Shown here piece after piece: positions 1 through 6,576 of a stretch of 34,678 bases of DNA. The notes under the pieces were generated by a model. It was not told where the DNA came from and did not search any database. It saw only the letters and a list, made by a program, of their open reading frames with translations. How positions within the stretch are numbered: the first letter of the stretch is position 1; every line of letters begins with the position of its first letter. This DNA is from Candidatus Viridilinea mediisalina (GTDB taxonomy: Bacteria; Chloroflexota; Chloroflexia; Chloroflexales; Chloroflexaceae), in contig NZ_NQWI01000051.1 of NCBI RefSeq assembly GCF_002532535.1, forward strand, positions 1 through 34,678. Reading direction: 5' to 3'. Both the position numbers and the translations under genes were made by a program.

Positions 1-44
1 GAGACGTAGTGGGCATCGTAGGCCGCATCCCACGCCCCAAAGAA

Positions 45-105
45 GTGACGAGTGACGAGTGACGAGTGATGAGTGACGAGTGACGAGTGACGAGTGATGA
101 GTGAC
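45..105. repeat. Heptamer tandem array (GTGACGA)
   Basis: About nine head-to-tail copies of a 7-base unit GTGACGA, with GTGATGA variants. It abuts the composite element that starts near 112. It is one of several unrelated heptamer arrays in the window. No coding potential was seen in 1-390. Confidence 0.9.
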
Positions 106-111
106 CTAGTT

Positions 112-206
112 ATACCAATTACCATTGAACATGCCGCATGCCTAATGACATTCAAGCGCATTGAGATGCCATGTCCGGCTATCAGCTATCGGCTATCGGC
201 TATCGG
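112..206. repeat. Composite element copy with GCTATCG heptamers
   Basis: The flank starting ATACCAATTACCATTGAACA and continuing through a degenerate CATTGAGATGCCATG stretch matches the flank of the elements at 3258, 15441, 17816 and 28915. Here the inner heptamer array is GCTATCG (177-206) rather than GATTGTA. I infer the same element family with a different tandem core. Confidence 0.6.
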
Positions 207-301
207 ATTTGGTATTACCCGACCGTTTGCGTTCGCCAGGGGCAAAGAGTGCCCTTTTCCCGTTAAGCATGTTGCAGAATCAGGTAATCCAGCTTGACAG
301 T

Positions 302-359
302 TGTAGTGCCGACTTTAGTCGGCTTCCGGTGGCATCAGCCGACTAAAGTCGGCACTACA
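302..359. repeat. 23-bp perfect inverted repeat
   Basis: Arms 302-324 and 337-359 are perfect reverse complements around a 12-base loop. The core TGCCGACTTTAGTCGGC is of the same type as the palindromes at 5853, 5918, 11298 and 17123. It lies directly upstream of the PIN-domain scrap and may mark the point where that gene was broken. Confidence 0.8.
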
Positions 360-390
360 GCCAGCACAGAGTGTTAAGTGCGGTTGAAGC

Positions 391-531
391 ATGCCTTATA
401 CCATAGATGCAAACAGCACTGCCGTTGCCATTGGTTTATCCGCTCTTACCTTTGTCGCTGCTGATGATATGCTTCTTGCCGCCGCTCGCGCAGAAGGTCT
501 GCATAGTGAAAACCCAAACCTTCATCTCTAG
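391..531 (+). pseudogene. C-terminal fragment of a PIN-domain (VapC-type) toxin
   Basis: A 46-residue reading frame starts at an ATG preceded by an in-frame stop. Its second half reads LTFVAADDMLLAAARAEGL followed by ENPNLHL. This is the usual end of PIN-domain ribonucleases of toxin-antitoxin systems, where the last acidic residues (here the Asp pair) sit before an LLxAAxxEGL helix. Full PIN proteins run about 130 residues, so the N-terminal two thirds with the first acidic residues is missing. The sequence upstream is an inverted repeat, and no antitoxin gene is visible. It is therefore very likely a dead remnant. The call rests on recognising the C-terminal pattern only. Confidence 0.5.
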
Positions 532-573
532 CCGTCCGATGTGGGTGCTCTCTACCCGTATTTAGGCCACACC

Positions 574-759
574 CTCGTGGCGAACCGGCGTCGGCCTGCG
601 ACGCCAGATCCGGGGGTGGCGACGCGAGTCTTATGTTTCGTTCCGCCTCGTAGCGAACCGGCGTCGGCCTGCGACGCCAGATCCGGGGGTGGCGACGCGA
701 GTCTTATGTTTCGTTCCGCCTTGTGGCGAACCGGCGTCGGTCTGCGACGCCAGATCCGG
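574..759. repeat. 73-bp tandem repeat, about 2.5 copies
   Basis: The string CGAACCGGCGTCGG recurs at 581, 654 and 727, giving a strict 73-base period. The first two units are almost identical and the third is cut off at 759 by the element that follows. Each unit carries a GGCGTCG/CGACGCC hairpin. Long frames on both strands here are products of the repeat and I do not call them genes. Confidence 0.85.
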
Positions 760-1114
760 CTTTCAGGTATAGAGTTTTTGGGAAGCTTTGGATGCGGTGT
801 CAAGAGTTTTCTCATGGAACGCGGACAAACGACCTGCGAGGTGTGCCCCGTGCAGCCGCCATGCGTAGTCCCACAGACCCAACGGCGCACACTTGGCAGG
901 TCTGAGGTGGCAACGGCCCATGAGACCTAGCAGGTGCGGCGCGGAAGGTTCTTTGGGTACCACGAGCGGCTGCACGCGCCCCACCTGCCAGGTCAGGTGC
1001 ATTGCTCTTGATCCATTGGAGTACGTCAAAAACCCCTTACACATCAAGGGGTGCTGCCTTGTCTCAATGGATCGCGTGAGAATGCGGCGGAGCAAAAAAG
1101 TCTATACCTGAAAG
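760..1114. mobile_element. 355-bp non-coding element with ~20-bp terminal inverted repeats
   Basis: The left end CTTTCAGGTATAGAGTTTTT (760-779) and the reverse complement of the right end (about 1095-1114) agree at 19 of 20 positions. The interior is structured. A segment around 828-880 is roughly inverted around 965-1000 (CGGCTGCAC, CACCTGCCAGGTC), and a second hairpin pairs GATCCATTG with CAATGGATC around a CCCCTT/AAGGGG stem. No transposase reading frame is present. It interrupts the third 73-bp unit, and no clear target duplication is visible. It may be a non-autonomous transposon, or a structured RNA locus. Confidence 0.5.
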
Positions 1115-1116
1115 GG

Positions 1117-1204
1117 GTTGCGCCCGGCCTTTGCGCCGGGCGAGGATTGAAAGATTCAGAACAGAGGAACAGAGAACGGAGGAACATCCGTTGCGCCCGG
1201 CCTT
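1117..1204. CRISPR. CRISPR remnant: one repeat, one spacer, truncated second repeat
   Basis: A 37-base unit at 1117-1153 has an internal stem (CGCCCGGC pairing with GCCGGGCG) and ends GAGGATTGAAAG, the classic 3' end of many CRISPR repeats. A 36-base non-repeat stretch (1154-1189) follows. The first 15 bases of the unit (GTTGCGCCCGGCCTT) then recur exactly at 1190-1204 before the sequence diverges. Spacing and structure fit repeat-spacer-repeat. No cas gene is nearby, so this is an orphan relic. With one spacer, chance similarity cannot be excluded. Confidence 0.5.
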
Positions 1205-1229
1205 AAAACAGTGGCACCCTGCTCTTCAC

Positions 1230-2381
1230 TCAATACTTAGCTACCGTCGCATCTACATCATCGCTCCAGCGCAGGATGCCGCCGACGAGGTTGCGTACCT
1301 TGCGGAAGCCTGCGCCTTTGAGCAGTTCAACGGCGCGTCCGCTGCGCGCCCCACTGCGGCAGTAGACAACCATGTTGTGTGAGCTGTCCAATTCGTTGAG
1401 CCGTTCGGCCAGTTGATCAACAGGTATGACCTTATCAGTGCCGGGGATGGTGGCGATCTCGACCTCGGAAGGGTTGCGAACATCCAACAGGTAGGGACGC
1501 TGATCTTGCTGGAGTTCGTGGGCTAGTTCGCTGGGGGTGATTTCGTACTGATTGCTCAAGGTAGGTGCCTCTGGAAGTATGCCGCAGAACTGCTGGTAGT
1601 CAATCAGTTCGCGGATTGTTGGGTGTTCACCACAGACGGGGCATGCTGGGTTGTGACGTAGTTTCAGTTCGCGGAAGCGCATACCCAAAGCATCGTAGAG
1701 CATGAGGCGACCAATCAGGGGTTCGCCGATGCCGGTAAGCAATTTGATTGCCTCGGTGGCTTGGATGGTGCCGATCACGCCGGGGAGGACGCCAAGCACG
1801 CCGCCTTCGGCGCACGAGGGCACGAGGCCGGGTGGCGGTGGCTCTGGGTAGAGGCAGCGGTAGCAGGGGCCGCCATCTTTGGGTGAAAAGACGGTCGCTT
1901 GCCCCTCGAAGCGGAAGATGCTGCCGTAGACGTTGGGTTTACCCAACAAGACCGAGGCGTCGTTGGTGAGGTAGCGGGTGGGAAAGTTGTCGGTGCCGTC
2001 TACAATCACATCGTAGGGGCGCATCAGTTCAAGGGCGTTATCAGAGGTAATTGACGTATCGTAGGTGCTGATTTCGATTAGCGGGTTGAGATCGTGCAAG
2101 CGCTGCTTGGCCGATTCAATTTTGGGCTTACCAACTGTGGAGGTGCCGTGAACAATTTGGCGTTGCAGGTTGCTCTCGTCCACCTGGTCAAAGTCTACGA
2201 GGCCAATGTGGCCTACCCCAGCGGCGGTCAGATAGAGCGCCAGGGGCGAGCCCAAGCCCCCTGTGCCGATGAGCAGCACACTGCCCTGCTTGAGCTTGCG
2301 CTGGCCCCCCATGCCCACTTCGGGCATAATCAGGTGGCGACTGTAGCGCCGAATCTCTTCGTTGGAGAGGGTTGTTTCCAT
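1230..2381 (-). CDS. moeZ: MoeZ-type sulfur carrier adenylyltransferase/sulfurtransferase
   Basis: A 383-residue E1-like enzyme fused to a rhodanese domain. It would adenylate the C-terminal glycine of a ubiquitin-fold sulfur carrier and then form a thiocarboxylate with sulfur from its rhodanese cysteine. The ThiF/MoeB domain has the nucleotide loop GTGGLGS at 39-45, DGTDN at 129-133, the zinc pairs CYRC (173/176) and CPVC (247/250), and a candidate catalytic Cys190. The rhodanese domain from about 283 has the active loop CRSGARSG starting at Cys341. The start at 2381 follows a GGAGGA and lies one base past the stop of the carrier gene, so the two are probably coupled. The fused architecture matches mycobacterial MoeZ, the activator of CysO. 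It could also serve molybdopterin or thiamine carriers, but the neighbours point to cysteine synthesis. Confidence 0.92.
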   Translation of the reverse strand: METTLSNEEIRRYSRHLIMPEVGMGGQRKLKQGSVLLIGTGGLGSPLALYLTAAGVGHIGLVDFDQVDESNLQRQIVHGTSTVGKPKIESAKQRLHDLNPLIEISTYDTSITSDNALELMRPYDVIVDGTDNFPTRYLTNDASVLLGKPNVYGSIFRFEGQATVFSPKDGGPCYRCLYPEPPPPGLVPSCAEGGVLGVLPGVIGTIQATEAIKLLTGIGEPLIGRLMLYDALGMRFRELKLRHNPACPVCGEHPTIRELIDYQQFCGILPEAPTLSNQYEITPSELAHELQQDQRPYLLDVRNPSEVEIATIPGTDKVIPVDQLAERLNELDSSHNMVVYCRSGARSGRAVELLKGAGFRKVRNLVGGILRWSDDVDATVAKY

Positions 2382-2382
2382 G

Positions 2383-2664
2383 CTATGCGTTTCCTCCGGC
2401 AATGGCTGGAATGATACTGACCGTCTCGCCAGCTTTGAGCGGCGTCGCATCGCCTTGCAGGTAGCGAATATCCTCGTCGCCAACATAGACATTGACGAAG
2501 CTGCGTAGTTTTCCGCCTTCGCCAAAGATATGCTGGCCCAGATTGGGGTGCAACTCCACAAGCCCCCGCAGCAACTCGCCAACGGTCGCAGCCTCTAGGC
2601 TCACACTCGCCTTACCGTCGGCATACTGGCGCAGGGCGGTCGGAATGGTGATGGTGGTGGACAT
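2383..2664 (-). CDS. cysO: CysO-like ubiquitin-fold sulfur carrier
   Basis: A 93-residue MoaD/ThiS-family protein. It has the beta-grasp pattern, with LRQYADGKASVSLEAATVGE near the N-terminus and GETVSIIPAIAGG at the C-terminus. The protein ends GG-Asn-Ala (90-93), so the diglycine that must be thiocarboxylated is masked by two extra residues. The JAMM protease gene immediately upstream is the obvious candidate to trim it, as in QbsD/QbsE-type pairs. Start ATG 2664 is chosen because conserved sequence begins there and an AAGGAG lies just upstream; a longer frame to 2724 has only repeat-like sequence. Genes for the activator, protease and a cysteine synthase surround it, which favours CysO over MoaD or ThiS. 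Confidence 0.88.
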   Translation of the reverse strand: MSTTITIPTALRQYADGKASVSLEAATVGELLRGLVELHPNLGQHIFGEGGKLRSFVNVYVGDEDIRYLQGDATPLKAGETVSIIPAIAGGNA

Positions 2665-2734
2665 GAAATAACTCCTTGGTTTAGAAAGTAGAAAGCAGTA
2701 GAGAGAAGATAGGCAATAGTACAAAATTACCTTG

Positions 2735-2781
2735 CTGTTCGTTGGGTGGTGGTGGCGCAGCCACCACCACTCAACGAACAG
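2735..2781. repeat. Perfectly centred hairpin (GGC-gca-GCC family)
   Basis: Arms 2735-2756 and 2760-2781 pair over 22 bases with one mismatch, around a 3-base loop. It lies between the JAMM stop and the carrier start, on an otherwise same-direction transcript. The design (long arm ending in GGC, 3-base loop, GCC) resembles the hairpins at 8080, 21027 and 23587. Confidence 0.85.
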
Positions 2782-2784
2782 TAA

Positions 2785-3249
2785 CTACTCAATGACAAGT
2801 TCCACCCGGACAAAATGGCTGCCGTCCTCCACAAGGTACCAAGCGGCCAAGTCGCGGGCGGTGGCGTCATAGATACTCTGGATCACAAAGGCAAAGTTGG
2901 GGCCAGCAATCGCTTGGGCACCAACGCGGTCACGCTCTGAAGGTTCGGGCGGGTGATCGGGGTGAGAATGGTAGCAGCCAACAAGCTCTAGGCCCTCAGC
3001 TTGGGCGGCGCGGTCGGCACGCAGGTAGTCACGCGGATCGAGGTAGAAGCGATCACGGCGCGAAGTGGGGTCGTCATGGTCGGCAAGGCTAACCTGGCCC
3101 TGCCAGCGATTCTCGACAGCGACGGCGCGTAGCACCACCGTATCGTTGCCCTTGAGTTGACCCAAGAGCAGCCCGACGCACTCGTCGGGGTAGGTGGCAC
3201 TAGCGTGGGCCGCAATAGCCGCGGCTGCTTGAGCAGTAAAGGTGAGCAT
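2785..3249 (-). CDS. mec: JAMM/Mov34 metalloprotease (Mec+-like)
   Basis: A 154-residue zinc peptidase with a complete JAMM signature: Glu23 in ECVGLLLG, then His94, His96, Pro97, Ser104 and Asp107 in HSHPDHPPEPSERD. In mycobacteria the homologue Mec+ cleaves the CysO-cysteine isopeptide-like adduct and releases free cysteine. Related enzymes (QbsD) remove residues after the carrier's diglycine. Both jobs make sense here because the next gene is a carrier ending GG-NA. The upstream side has no visible Shine-Dalgarno: the bases before ATG 3249 are the edge of a composite repeat element starting at 3258. The order CysM, JAMM, CysO, MoeZ gives the full pathway. Confidence 0.9.
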   Translation of the reverse strand: MLTFTAQAAAAIAAHASATYPDECVGLLLGQLKGNDTVVLRAVAVENRWQGQVSLADHDDPTSRRDRFYLDPRDYLRADRAAQAEGLELVGCYHSHPDHPPEPSERDRVGAQAIAGPNFAFVIQSIYDATARDLAAWYLVEDGSHFVRVELVIE

Positions 3250-3257
3250 TGTTTGTT

Positions 3258-3362
3258 ATACCATTTCAGATTGTAGATTGTAGATTGTAGATTGCCGAAC
3301 ATGGCGTCCCAATGAGCTTTAGCGTTCTTGATAATGCGGCATGTTCAATGGTAATTGGTATT
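3258..3362. repeat. Composite element copy with GATTGTA heptamers
   Basis: ATACCATTTCA, four GATTG-type heptamers, then a conserved stretch (GAACATGGCGT, GCGTTCTTGATAATGCGGCA) ending CAATGGTAATTGGTAT. It fills the whole gap between the JAMM start and the CysM stop. The right edge contributes the TAA of the CysM gene. Confidence 0.75.
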
Positions 3363-4290
3363 AGATCCCCGCCCCCGCCGCATAGTCACTCTCTTCCCAG
3401 AAGCGCTCGCTGAGGTAGCGATTGGCACTATCGCAGAGAATGGTCACCACGATGCCTTCGGTGAGCGTTTGGGCAACCCGTAGGGCTGCGACGACGTTGG
3501 CAGCCGCCGAGATGCCCACGAGTAGCCCTTCGCTCCGGGCGAGGCGGCGGGCCATGGTGAAGGCTGCTTCACTCGTCACTTCAAGGATCGCATCGGGCGC
3601 TGCGGGGTCGTAAATGGTGGGTACTAGGCTGGTTGAGGCCATGTGCTTCACGCCTTCAAGGGCGTGGTAAGGGCTATCGGGTTGCACGGCGAGAGCCTGA
3701 ATCTGGGGGTTATCCTCACGCAGGCGGCGGGCCGTGCCCATAAAGGTGCCACTCGTGCCCAAGGCGGCTACGAAGTGACTAAGTTGCCCGTTGGTTTGGT
3801 GCCAAATTTCGGGTGCCGTGGTCTCATAATGGGCTTGGGGATTGGCCGGGTTACTGTACTGATCGGGGTAGAAGTAGCGTTCCGGTTCAGAGGCTACTAG
3901 ATCGCGTATGGTGTGAATCGCCAAGTCCATCCCCTCACTCGCACTTGTCAGTATCAACTCAGCGCCAAGGGCGCGCAGGGTACGGATGCGTTCCGGGCTG
4001 GCATTGGCGGGCAACGCCAGCGTAACCCCATAGCCCATAGCGGCCCCAATGGTCGCGTAGGCGATGCCGGTGTTGCCACTCGTCGCATCGGCCACGCGCA
4101 TACCGGGGCGTAGGTGCCCACGCTGCTCACCGTCGCGCAGCATCCAGAGGGCGGGTCGATCCTTGACCGAGCCGCCCAAGTTGTACCATTCGGCCTTTGC
4201 ATAGAGCTTCACCCCTGGTGCCAACGTAGCACCAATCTGGGCCAAGTGCAGCAGGGGGGTATTGCCGATAAGATTGAGGGGGAGAGTCAT
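3361..4290 (-). CDS. cysM: CysM-type cysteine synthase (probably CysO-dependent)
   Basis: A 309-residue fold-type II PLP enzyme. Lys43 in SVKDRP is the Schiff-base lysine, T70-SGNTG binds substrate carboxylate, and GTSGT at 178-182 binds the cofactor phosphate. In mycobacterial CysM, Arg220 selects O-phosphoserine over O-acetylserine. The aligned segment here (EGVKHM) places Lys215 at that position, so a positive charge is kept. This and the adjacent carrier, activator and JAMM protease favour use of carrier thiocarboxylate and O-phosphoserine; that specificity is inferred. The start at 4290 is followed directly upstream by a heptamer array with no Shine-Dalgarno. The stop TAA is at the border of the composite element. 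Confidence 0.9.
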   Translation of the reverse strand: MTLPLNLIGNTPLLHLAQIGATLAPGVKLYAKAEWYNLGGSVKDRPALWMLRDGEQRGHLRPGMRVADATSGNTGIAYATIGAAMGYGVTLALPANASPERIRTLRALGAELILTSASEGMDLAIHTIRDLVASEPERYFYPDQYSNPANPQAHYETTAPEIWHQTNGQLSHFVAALGTSGTFMGTARRLREDNPQIQALAVQPDSPYHALEGVKHMASTSLVPTIYDPAAPDAILEVTSEAAFTMARRLARSEGLLVGISAAANVVAALRVAQTLTEGIVVTILCDSANRYLSERFWEESDYAAGAGI

Positions 4291-4297
4291 ACCATTG

Positions 4298-4452
4298 CAG
4301 ATTGCAGATTGTAGATTGTAGATTGTAGATTGTAGATTGCCGACTTCCTACTTCCTACTTCCTACTTCCTACTTCCTACTTCCTGCTTCCTACTTCCTAC
4401 TTCCTGCTTCCTACTTCCTGCTTCCTACTTCCTGCTTCCTACTTCCTAACTC
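4298..4452. repeat. Two fused heptamer arrays (GATTGTA then CTTCCTA)
   Basis: Six GATTGYA units (about 4298-4340) run straight into about fifteen CTTCCTA/CTTCCTG units (4343-4452). The array fills the gap between CysM and the scaffold gene. Its last unit, read on the minus strand, supplies the TAG stop of the scaffold gene. Confidence 0.92.
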
Positions 4453-4841
4453 CTCGCCCCACGGCGACGATATGACATAATCGCCGCCTTGAGCGTATTG
4501 AGGGCCAATGAGGCGCAACGCGGGCGCGAGCGGGCAACTTCAGGGCCGATCAGATCAAAGAGGGTTGCATCGTCCATGAATTCAGCGGTGGCAAGGGGCT
4601 GCCCCTGGAGGTGTTCGGCCAGCAGCGAGGCTGCCGCCTGGCTGATAGTGCAGCCGTGGCCCTCGAAGCTCAGAGCGCTGATCTGGTCGCTCGCCGCATC
4701 AACCTTGAGGTAGATGGTCAGCGTATCACCACAGGAAGGAATGCCGCCGGGCATCACCACATCAGCAGCGGCAAGCGCACCTTGGTGGCGCGGGTGGTCG
4801 TAATGGTCGAGGAGGCGTTCAATAATGGCTTGGCGGTTCAT
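4446..4841 (-). CDS. SufU/IscU-like iron-sulfur scaffold or sulfur-transfer protein (second copy)
   Basis: A 131-residue member of the IscU/SufU family. It has the three conserved cysteines, Cys37 (PSCGD, with Asp39), Cys64 (GHGCTIS) and Cys109 (RPRCASL), that hold zinc or accept persulfide. A Gly/Pro-rich start of the first loop (MPGGIPSCGD) sets it apart from the sufU copy at 8189. It sits between the rhodanese and cysteine synthase genes rather than next to sufS, so it may be specialised for the cysteine branch; this is inference. Heptamer arrays touch both ends: the stop TAG falls in one, and the start at 4841 is preceded within two bases by another, leaving no Shine-Dalgarno. Confidence 0.88.
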   Translation of the reverse strand: MNRQAIIERLLDHYDHPRHQGALAAADVVMPGGIPSCGDTLTIYLKVDAASDQISALSFEGHGCTISQAAASLLAEHLQGQPLATAEFMDDATLFDLIGPEVARSRPRCASLALNTLKAAIMSYRRRGARS

Positions 4842-4842
4842 C

Positions 4843-4907
4843 GATTGTAGATTGTAGATTGTAGATTGTAGACGGCGGGAGGATGCGAGGGAACCAGGTT
4901 CCCTCGC
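4843..4907. repeat. GATTGTA heptamers plus GCGAGGGAACC palindrome
   Basis: Four GATTGTA units (4843-4872) lie immediately upstream of the scaffold start. They are followed by a perfect 11-base-arm palindrome, GCGAGGGAACC-A-GGTTCCCTCGC (4885-4907). The same palindrome occurs in the 44-bp tandem array at 6385. Confidence 0.88.
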
Positions 4908-4916
4908 GCACCCTAC

Positions 4917-5771
4917 CTACACACTTCGCTCAATCGGCAGGCCAACCCCATTGCCCCACTCGGTCCAACTGCCATCGTAGTTACGCACTTGGGGGTAGCC
5001 TAGCAGGTAGGTCAGGACGAACCAGGTGTGGGAGGAGCGTTCACCGATGCGGCAGTAGGAGATGACATCCTTTTCGGGGGTAACGCCCTGGCTGGCGTAG
5101 AGTTCGCGCAGTTCAGCGGCGCTCTTGAAGGTACTGTCGTCGCGCACGGCTTGAGCCCAAGGAATACTGACGGCAGTCGGGATGTGACCACCGCGCAGGG
5201 TCCCCTCTTGGGGATATTCGGGCATATGGGTGCGCTCGCCGGTGAACTCTTGGGGACTACGTACATCCACGAGGGCTGCGCCAGCACCAAGGCTCATATG
5301 GGCAAGGACTTGATCGCGGAAGGCGCGGAGCTTGCTGTCGTCACGCGCAGGGGCATGATAGTCACCACGGGGATAGCTGGGTACCGCACGGGTCAATTCG
5401 CGCCCCTCAGCGATCCACTTGGCCCGTCCGCCATTGAGCAGGCGCACATCTTCGTGGCCAAAGAGCTTAAAGACCCAAAAGGCGTAGGTGGCCCACCAGT
5501 TGTGCTTGTCGCCATACAAGACGACGGTCGTATCGTTGCTGATGCCGCGACTGGCCATCAGGGCACTAAACCGCTCGGCATCAAGATAGTCGCGCACCAC
5601 AGGATCATTGAGGTCGTTGATCCAATCCAGCTTCACCGCCCCAAGAATGTGGCCGGTCTCATAGAGCAACAGATCCTCGTTGCTCTCTACCAAGCGCACC
5701 TTGGGATCGGACTGGTGGGCAACGATCCAAGCAGTATCAACTAATACCTCAGGGTGAGCATAATCGCTCAT
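4917..5771 (-). CDS. Two-domain thiosulfate/3-mercaptopyruvate sulfurtransferase
   Basis: A 284-residue tandem rhodanese. The N-terminal repeat (about 1-130) lacks the catalytic cysteine. The C-terminal repeat has the active loop [14 protein letters not shown] starting at Cys240, the form typical of actinobacterial CysA2/SseA-type thiosulfate sulfurtransferases. It would accept sulfane sulfur from thiosulfate or mercaptopyruvate as an enzyme persulfide. Its place between the Rieske/SUF genes and the CysO-type genes suggests it feeds sulfur into one or both. The stop is clear. The start at 5771 follows a GGAAGAGATT stretch on the minus strand. The upstream gap holds a MITE-like repeat. Confidence 0.9.
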   Translation of the reverse strand: MSDYAHPEVLVDTAWIVAHQSDPKVRLVESNEDLLLYETGHILGAVKLDWINDLNDPVVRDYLDAERFSALMASRGISNDTTVVLYGDKHNWWATYAFWVFKLFGHEDVRLLNGGRAKWIAEGRELTRAVPSYPRGDYHAPARDDSKLRAFRDQVLAHMSLGAGAALVDVRSPQEFTGERTHMPEYPQEGTLRGGHIPTAVSIPWAQAVRDDSTFKSAAELRELYASQGVTPEKDVISYCRIGERSSHTWFVLTYLLGYPQVRNYDGSWTEWGNGVGLPIERSV

Positions 5772-5819
5772 GAGAATCTCTTCCTTTCGTCTGGGTTGGG
5801 ACTTGGTAGTGTAAGGTCG

Positions 5820-5942
5820 TTAGAGGCTGTGTGAAAAGTCTATGAACTGGCGTTGGAGTGCCGGCTTTAGCCGGCTAAAGCCGGCACTCCAACGCGTGCC
5901 CACTAGCTTTACAGAAGGAGTGCCGACTAAAGTCGGCACTCC
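5820..5942. mobile_element. MITE-like palindromic element, copy 1
   Basis: The left terminus TTAGAGGCTGTGTGAAAAGT is followed by the 36-base palindrome with core GCCGGCTTTAGCCGGC (5853-5892). A decayed right terminus (ACTAGCTTTACAG) follows, then a second palindrome TGCCGACTAAAGTCGGCA (5918-5942). It is inverted relative to copies at 11260 and 17097. It occupies most of the 5772-6019 gap, in which nothing else is seen. Confidence 0.7.
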
Positions 5943-6019
5943 GTCGGAGGCCAAACGGTAAAGTTCCTCCGAACCAGACCTAACGTATTGTAAACAGAAT
6001 CGCTTCCAAAGTCAAGTTC

Positions 6020-6337
6020 TTAATCTGGATACTCAACAAATAACATGTCGTCCTGCACAAGGACGGTGTAGCTGCCAACAGGTTCAAAGGCGGGCAGGCT
6101 GCGGGCCGCGCCGGTACGTACATCGAAGTTAGCACCGTGACGGGGGCAGGAAACACAGAGGGTATCGGGGTCGAATTCACCCTCACCGAGCGAGGCATCT
6201 GCGTGGGAGCAGGCATCGTCAATGGCGTAGAATGTACCCTCGGCGCAAAAGACGGCGATACGTCGCCCGCCAGCGGCAAAGGTATGGCCCCCACCTTCGG
6301 GCACGTTGCTACGCGGGCCAAGTTTGATCGTTGGCAT
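6020..6337 (-). CDS. Rieske-type [2Fe-2S] ferredoxin
   Basis: A 105-residue single-domain Rieske protein. The cluster ligands are Cys43 and His45 (CSHADASLGEG) and Cys64 and His67 (CPRHG). There is no membrane anchor, so it is a soluble electron carrier of the NirD/biphenyl dioxygenase ferredoxin type. Such genes are often found at the end of SUF operons in Chloroflexota and Actinobacteria, where they may deliver electrons for persulfide reduction; the exact partner here is unknown. Start ATG 6337 is preferred over the longer frame to 6385, whose extra residues come from a GGCGGC/GCCGCC hairpin. No convincing Shine-Dalgarno is seen. Confidence 0.88.
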   Translation of the reverse strand: MPTIKLGPRSNVPEGGGHTFAAGGRRIAVFCAEGTFYAIDDACSHADASLGEGEFDPDTLCVSCPRHGANFDVRTGAARSLPAFEPVGSYTVLVQDDMLFVEYPD

Positions 6338-6384
6338 ATGTTTGTTCTTTTCGTAGGGGCGGCTTCGCCGCCGCCATAAGATCA

Positions 6385-6560
6385 TTGAGGGTCTGCGAGG
6401 GAACCAGGTTCCCTCGCGCTCCCGCTTCGTGAGGGTGTGCGAGGGGACTTGGTTGCCTCGCGCTCCCGCTCCGTGAGGGTGTGCGAGGGGACTTGGTTGC
6501 CTCGCGCTCCCGCTCCGTGAGGGTGTGCGAGGGGACTTGGTTCCCTCGCGCTCCCGCTCC
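6385..6560. repeat. 44-bp tandem repeat, four copies
   Basis: GTGAGGGTGTGCGAGGGGAC recurs at 6429, 6473 and 6517, with a diverged first copy from 6385. Each unit contains an imperfect GCGAGGGAACC/GGTTCCCTCGC hairpin. In the middle units ACCAGGTTCCC has become ACTTGGTTGCC, which weakens the stem. It lies between sufB and the Rieske gene. Confidence 0.9.
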
Positions 6561-6576
6561 GTATAAACTGAATAGA

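Noticed and set aside
552-1111. Several overlapping open frames of 60-129 codons on both strands
   Set aside because: They are products of the 73-bp tandem repeat and the 355-bp palindromic element; none shows a domain, a consistent ribosome-binding site or codon bias.
5028-5744. A 238-codon plus-strand frame opposite the sulfurtransferase
   Set aside because: Antisense shadow of an intact rhodanese with CRIGERS active loop.
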